A stretch of DNA of 64,000 nt from Quillaja saponaria (lineage: Eukaryota; Streptophyta; Magnoliopsida; Fabales; Quillajaceae), in contig CM055607.1 of NCBI GenBank assembly GCA_029379385.1, positions 13,702,001-13,766,000 on the forward strand, read 5' to 3'. The notes beneath the pieces are model-generated. The model did no database searches, was not told where the DNA came from, and saw only the letters and a list, made by a program, of their open reading frames with translations. A program made the position numbers and the translations under genes. Below, piece after piece: positions 59,700 through 64,000 of this stretch. Every line of letters starts with the position of its first letter. The stretch's first letter is position 1.

Positions 59700-62001
59700 C
59701 AAATATATCAAACAATCAAATAAACTAATCTAGCAACCAAAAAGTAACAATTAACCACTCACCGATTTACTAATCTTGTTTGTCACTTTCACTTGCACTC
59801 ACACATGTTTATAATAGTATATCATTTAATTTTTTTATATTTATATATCAATACAGTTTGTTCTTTAAAGTTGCATCAAATTCTGGAAAACGCATAATTT
59901 TGGCGGCTTTGACCTTACCTTAGTTATTTGAACATAACTTTCTTTAGGAAAAATGAAATCCAATTCCATTTGTTAGATTTATTAATAGTCAAGTATATAT
60001 TTATAGATAGGTATCATATGTATTATCTGGATGTTTATATTAGTACAGTTAATTATTTAAAATTTACTCATTTTAGGCATTTCACAACCCCCTTGGATAT
60101 ATGTTTATTTTCACTTACATACTTTATCAAATTTAATAAAACCAAATTGAAAAATTAATTTTAGGAAGTTAGCTAGCTTTCTTATTTGAATTTTTTTCCT
60201 AAAATCAGCCTTGAACTTACTCTATTCTTCACATAAACAAAAACAGAACACTCATAAAATTCTTGGTTACTAACTTTTATTCCAATGTTTATAGAATTCT
60301 CATACTTGGGAATTAAATTACAAAACTCTCCAATATAGTGTTTCAAGATGTTAGAAATAACCTTCTTTTAGAGGTCCTAATTCTAACCACAACCTTCGAC
60401 GAAATCTCCTGGACTGACTGAAGCTCACTAAAAATCCTAAATAGGGCATAAATATAGTGCAATAACTCTACCAACAAATATACTTGGAATCAGGCTATGA
60501 AATTTTGTAAATGTCATCTCAAGACCTTAAGCTACATTTTCTCTTTTGAACTCTTAATTTAATTCAGCCCTGAAGATACTCGAAATAGTAAATTTCTCTA
60601 ACCCACGAAATTTGGCCCTTCACCTCTTCATAAATCCCTTAACTCTCATTTTCCAACACTTTATCCACAACTAAACATCCTTTTGTTCATACTCACTACA
60701 TACTTTCACCAAATTAATTAACAATTCTCTGTTCTTGTTTAGGAACTTTTTATTCAATTCCAACAACAACTAATCACCAAGAATTAAATCTACAAAGTTT
60801 TACTCGTAAAGTTATGTATAGTTTTCATTTAGGCATTTTTACAAATATCTTAATGGCATGCATTATTCTAGTTCACGAGTAAGTGTACATATATGTATAT
60901 ATCCCAACTTGATCAACACACTTTCATCAAGAATAAGGTACCAAGAACAAGGTGCCATAATCTTGCTAGATTGTTGCCCTTAAGTGACTGCCATAGTTAA
61001 AAGGCTACATAACAAGAATGGAAGATGCCTGAAAACAAGGCATCTGATATTGTTGACAAACATGGCAAGATAAGACATGCACGACTAGAGGAAACCACAA
61101 TCATAAGCCAAAATGGAAAGAGAAAGAAAGGAGGTCCTGCCTTGGCTGAAACCTCCACCCATAACACACACATGGTTTGTAAAATTCAAAATAGGGTAGT
61201 TGTCTTTTGATGGCTGCCATCCAAAAATCAAACATGATGCCTCAGCTGGAGGGAAACAAAACAAGAACACCACTCACCTATACACCACCTAAGAAAGAAA
61301 ATAAAAACTTGTGGTTGCCAATGCAAAGGACAATGGTTGGTTGTTGACTCACGGCCAACCTACTGTTAAGACTGAAAAAGAGCTTAAGAAAAGTAATTAG
61401 GCAACCAAAAGAAAAGAAGGTGACAACTGGTTGCAGAGGAGAGTTTTAAAGCTGTGCTAGGAGGAGTTCTGGAAAAATCGGGAAAGAAGGAAAGTGAAGC
61501 AAATGGAGAGCAAGAAAGAAAATAAATATACAGGGATCTATGTTTGTTCAAGAAGGAAAAAGAAGGAAGAAAAGAAATAAAACAAAATAATATAGAATAA
61601 AGTCTTGGTCAAGGTCAAATGAAAAAAGAAAATTGTGTGGTGCATGTTTTTTTTTTCTTGCTTTACTTATATATATATATATGCTTTATAATTATTTAAT
61701 TAATCTGTTTGTACATGTGTTTCACTTTTTCTAAAAAATTGTACAATATAAAATCAAGCTTCAAGTCACTTAAAATTTTAATTTAATTGTTTACATGTAT
61801 AATTCATACATATATATAAGTTTTAATATTTGTTTACTTTACAACGACAAGTTGTACATCAAATTTTAATACATACACTAGAATATCGGGTTATTACATA
61901 TTCAATTGTTTTGTTTCTTTAATTTGTTTATTTTATAACATAAAATTTACACATTGTGTCTAAAACTCAATTTTTCGCTATCAGGTTATGAAGGTTATAA
62001 T
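59641..62001 (-). repeat. LTR-like repeat, copy related to 54.2-56.4 kb
   Basis: Matches the insert in element B over most of its length and ends at the same place, TATTATAACC on the minus strand at about 62001, against TGTTATAACC in the other copy. It has no MITE at the corresponding position. It may be the outer part of the 5' LTR or a separate solo LTR. The open frame at 61025-61210 is not gene-like. Confidence 0.6.
59659..59692. repeat. (AT)17 microsatellite
   Basis: Uninterrupted AT dinucleotides at the junction between the LINE fragment and the LTR-like repeat. Confidence 0.9.
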
Positions 62002-63064
62002 AGATTCCAAACAACTCACCTAAATTAAGAAATTACAACACCTAAACTAACATGACTAATCTTATTAAATCAAGGTTTTATGGCAAGAAAAATTTCTACA
62101 CCTCTTCCCTTGATTTCGTGACACCTTAAAACACAAGATACCCTCCTCTTTTTTACCTCTAGTAGCTGGCCATGAAAGGGAAAGGAGGTGACCAAGCTAC
62201 TGGCCAAAATAGGAGTCGGCTGTAACATCCCCTAAATTAATATCTAAATTAATTATAGGATGAGTAATTATCTTACAAGTTAAGTAAGATTAAAATTCAA
62301 GATCATACATATTATTCCACGTATAGGAATAGTACATTGTACGTAGAAAAATATGTATAGGATACGTATTAGTATAGAAGTAGTATATCTGCATAAAATA
62401 TGTATAAATACATGTACGTATGTACATACATATACATACGTATAAACAAGGGAATGATACATGTGCACAAATAGGAAGGCATAGATAAGTGTAGGTGTTG
62501 GAACAAGGGTGAAAAAATGCTACATGGTGGAGTTGGAAGAAGAAGGGAAAATAATAAAATGAAAGCTACTCGCTGGAAAATGAAATGTGATGAATTTGGT
62601 GTAAGGAGGAGAATTAGTATAATTTGCTATTAATGAAGGGACTTAGGTGTAAGAATGAGGAAAAAGGGTAGAATGGTTGTAATAATTAGGGGGCATGTGT
62701 AAGAAAGGCAAGACATAAGGTGGCAAGTGATTATTAACATGGAAATGTGGCAAGACAAGTGGAAGATAAAGAGAACATTAGGTGTCCATAAAATGATTAA
62801 GTAAGACATGTGTAGAGATTTAAGGAAACAATGTGTACGTGAAATAATTATGGTGGACATGTGTATAGATTTAAGGTAATGAGGTGGCTTACTAATGATG
62901 AAAGAATCTAAACTAGGGAAGAGGAGGAAGACAAGTGTTAGGAAGAAAATGCACATATTAATTTAGAGAATGACAAGTAGGAGGTTGTAATTTTAGGAAA
63001 CTAGAAGGTTAAAATAGGAAACAAGCATAAAACTTTCTCCTAGAACCTAACCTTGGCCGTCCAC

Positions 63065-63072
63065 TATAAATA
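63065..63072 (+). promoter_or_regulatory. TATA box in the putative LTR
   Basis: CCACTATAAATAGGAGGGGA has a consensus TATAAATA in a GC-richer setting, 840 bases after the putative LTR start, as expected for the U3/R border. Confidence 0.45.
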
Positions 63073-63425
63073 GGAGGGGAGGAGTGACCGAAAATGCATA
63101 GGTAAGGAAAGTGTGCACAAAAGTGAGAAAAAGGGGGAGAAAGTGAGAGAAAGTGAGAGAAAGTGAGAAAAAAAGGAAAGAAAGTGAGAGAAATAATGAG
63201 AAATTAAAGGAGAAGGATTTGGTTACAAGAGGAAAGGCAAAGGCATGTATTATATGTTTCCTTATTCTATTAGTTTCATTGAACTTGAAAATGACATATT
63301 TTATGAGAAAATGAGCTATGTGTAACCGAAGAAAATAAAATGTGTGGAATTTGTATGGTTTTAGCATTTGAGTTTGTCTTGACATTATGTTGTTCAAACT
63401 ATAGAATGGATCCCTGTCTAGAAAA

Positions 63426-63705
63426 GATGGTACAATGATGTGCTGTAAGTCTTGCAAGGCGATGTCTTATGAGATGGTACAATGATGTGTCGTAAGTCTT
63501 GTAAGGCGATATCTCATGAGATGGTACAATTACATGCCGTAATTCTATAGATGATGTCTCTTGAGATGGATTCATATCTAGAAGAGGAGGTAAAATGATG
63601 TGTTGTAAGTCTTGCAGGGCGATGTCTCTTGAAATGGTACAATGATATGCTATAAGTCTTGTAAGGCGATGTCTCTTGAGATAGTACAATGGTGTGTCGT
63701 AAGTC
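63426..63705 (+). repeat. 47-bp minisatellite
   Basis: Units like GAGATGGTACAATGATGTGT followed by CGTAAGTCTTGTAAGGCGATGTCTCTT recur about six times. Starts at 63426, 63473 and 63520 are spaced exactly 47 bases, then spacing becomes irregular. A longer unit of about 160 bases is marked by ATGGAT(C/T)C..TCTAGAA at about 63406 and 63566. Confidence 0.85.
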
Positions 63706-64000
63706 TAAAGACGAGCCTTAGTTTGCATATTGGCAAGAAATGCCTACAATGAAAAAAATGCTTGCATGAGAAAAGTTTCTTGCATTTCCGTATTATCAAA
63801 CTACACATGAAACTTCCGTTTTCTTAAAATATAATGCATGTTGAGATTTTTGCCTCATGTGTTAAAATGTTGATGTGTAGATTAATAGCTAAGTGGATCT
63901 TATTTAGAAAACATGAAAGTAGTTGTCTTGAAATGAAATTATGTGTGTTATGCTACCATGGATAGGGAAAGTATAAGTGGAAGAATTATGAGTCTCATGA

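Larger units (their letters stand above)
62221..64000 (+). mobile_element. Probable LTR of another retrotransposon, running off the window
   Basis: Opens TGTAACATCCCCTAAATTAA, a frequent start of plant Ty3 LTRs. It contains a TATA box TATAAATA at 63065-63072 followed by a purine-rich leader. No coding region is seen. The other LTR and internal domains would lie beyond the window, so the call rests on the start sequence and promoter layout. Confidence 0.45.

Noticed and set aside
61025..61273. Open frames on both strands in the LTR-like repeat
   Set aside because: They lie in a repeat with a second copy at 54-56 kb that lacks the frames.
63399..63705. CRISPR-like repeat array
   Set aside because: The units are contiguous without unique spacers, and this is plant nuclear DNA. 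It is a minisatellite.

Overview
This is nuclear DNA of a flowering plant, very probably a eudicot. It is AT-rich, its genes are split by GT-AG introns, and it is full of plant retrotransposon and DNA-transposon debris. The species cannot be named from the sequence. I see no bacterial, phage or organellar gene and no CRISPR array.

Region by region: (1) 1-787, minus: the 5' part of a tonoplast aquaporin of the TIP1 group, running off the left edge. (2) About 3.05-5.49 kb, plus: a thylakoid-lumen PsbP-like gene, best matched to PNSL1/PPL2, with a 75-bp tandem duplication across its last splice site. (3) 6.48-22.73 kb, minus: a complete 11-exon full-size ABC transporter of the ABCB6/ABCB20 type. 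The assembled exons give 1407 residues. Its introns carry an Au-type SINE, LINE relics, a TIR element and local duplications. (4) 25.93-30.45 kb, plus: a decayed PsbP-like gene (PPL1 type) with two in-frame stops and a frameshift. (5) 30.6-32.6 and 46.3-47.8 kb, minus: two copies of a duplicated block, each with a DUF674 gene. The first is broken; the second is mostly open but has an altered C-terminus. (6) 33.3-35.8 kb, minus: a Ty3/gypsy pol relic. (7) 37.7-45.3 kb: no gene seen; a telomere-like hexamer array, a long-TIR element, LTR-like DNA and three adjoining Helitron-like units. (8) 48.2-62.0 kb, minus: a second Ty3/gypsy element with recognisable 3' LTR, polypurine tract, integrase, RNase H, RT, protease, gag, primer-binding site and 5' LTR. 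It is interrupted by LTR-like DNA, a hAT-like MITE with an 8-bp target duplication, and a LINE fragment. (9) 62.2-64.0 kb: a probable further LTR containing a 47-bp minisatellite.

The gene order PNSL1 - ABCB6/20 - PPL1 is informative. From memory, Arabidopsis keeps PPL2 beside ABCB6 (At2g39470/At2g39480) and ABCB20 beside PPL1 (At3g55320/At3g55330). This window therefore looks like the unsplit ancestral arrangement, with the PPL1 member dying. The two PsbP-like genes concern the chloroplast lumen (NDH complex, PSII repair), the ABCB protein the plasma membrane, and the TIP the vacuole membrane. They are neighbours by history and nothing suggests a joint pathway.

I found no convincing new biological system. 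The best leads are the splice-site duplication in PNSL1, the PPL1 pseudogene, the two DUF674 copies with different lesions, and a MITE carrying a tRNA-like A-box/B-box pair.
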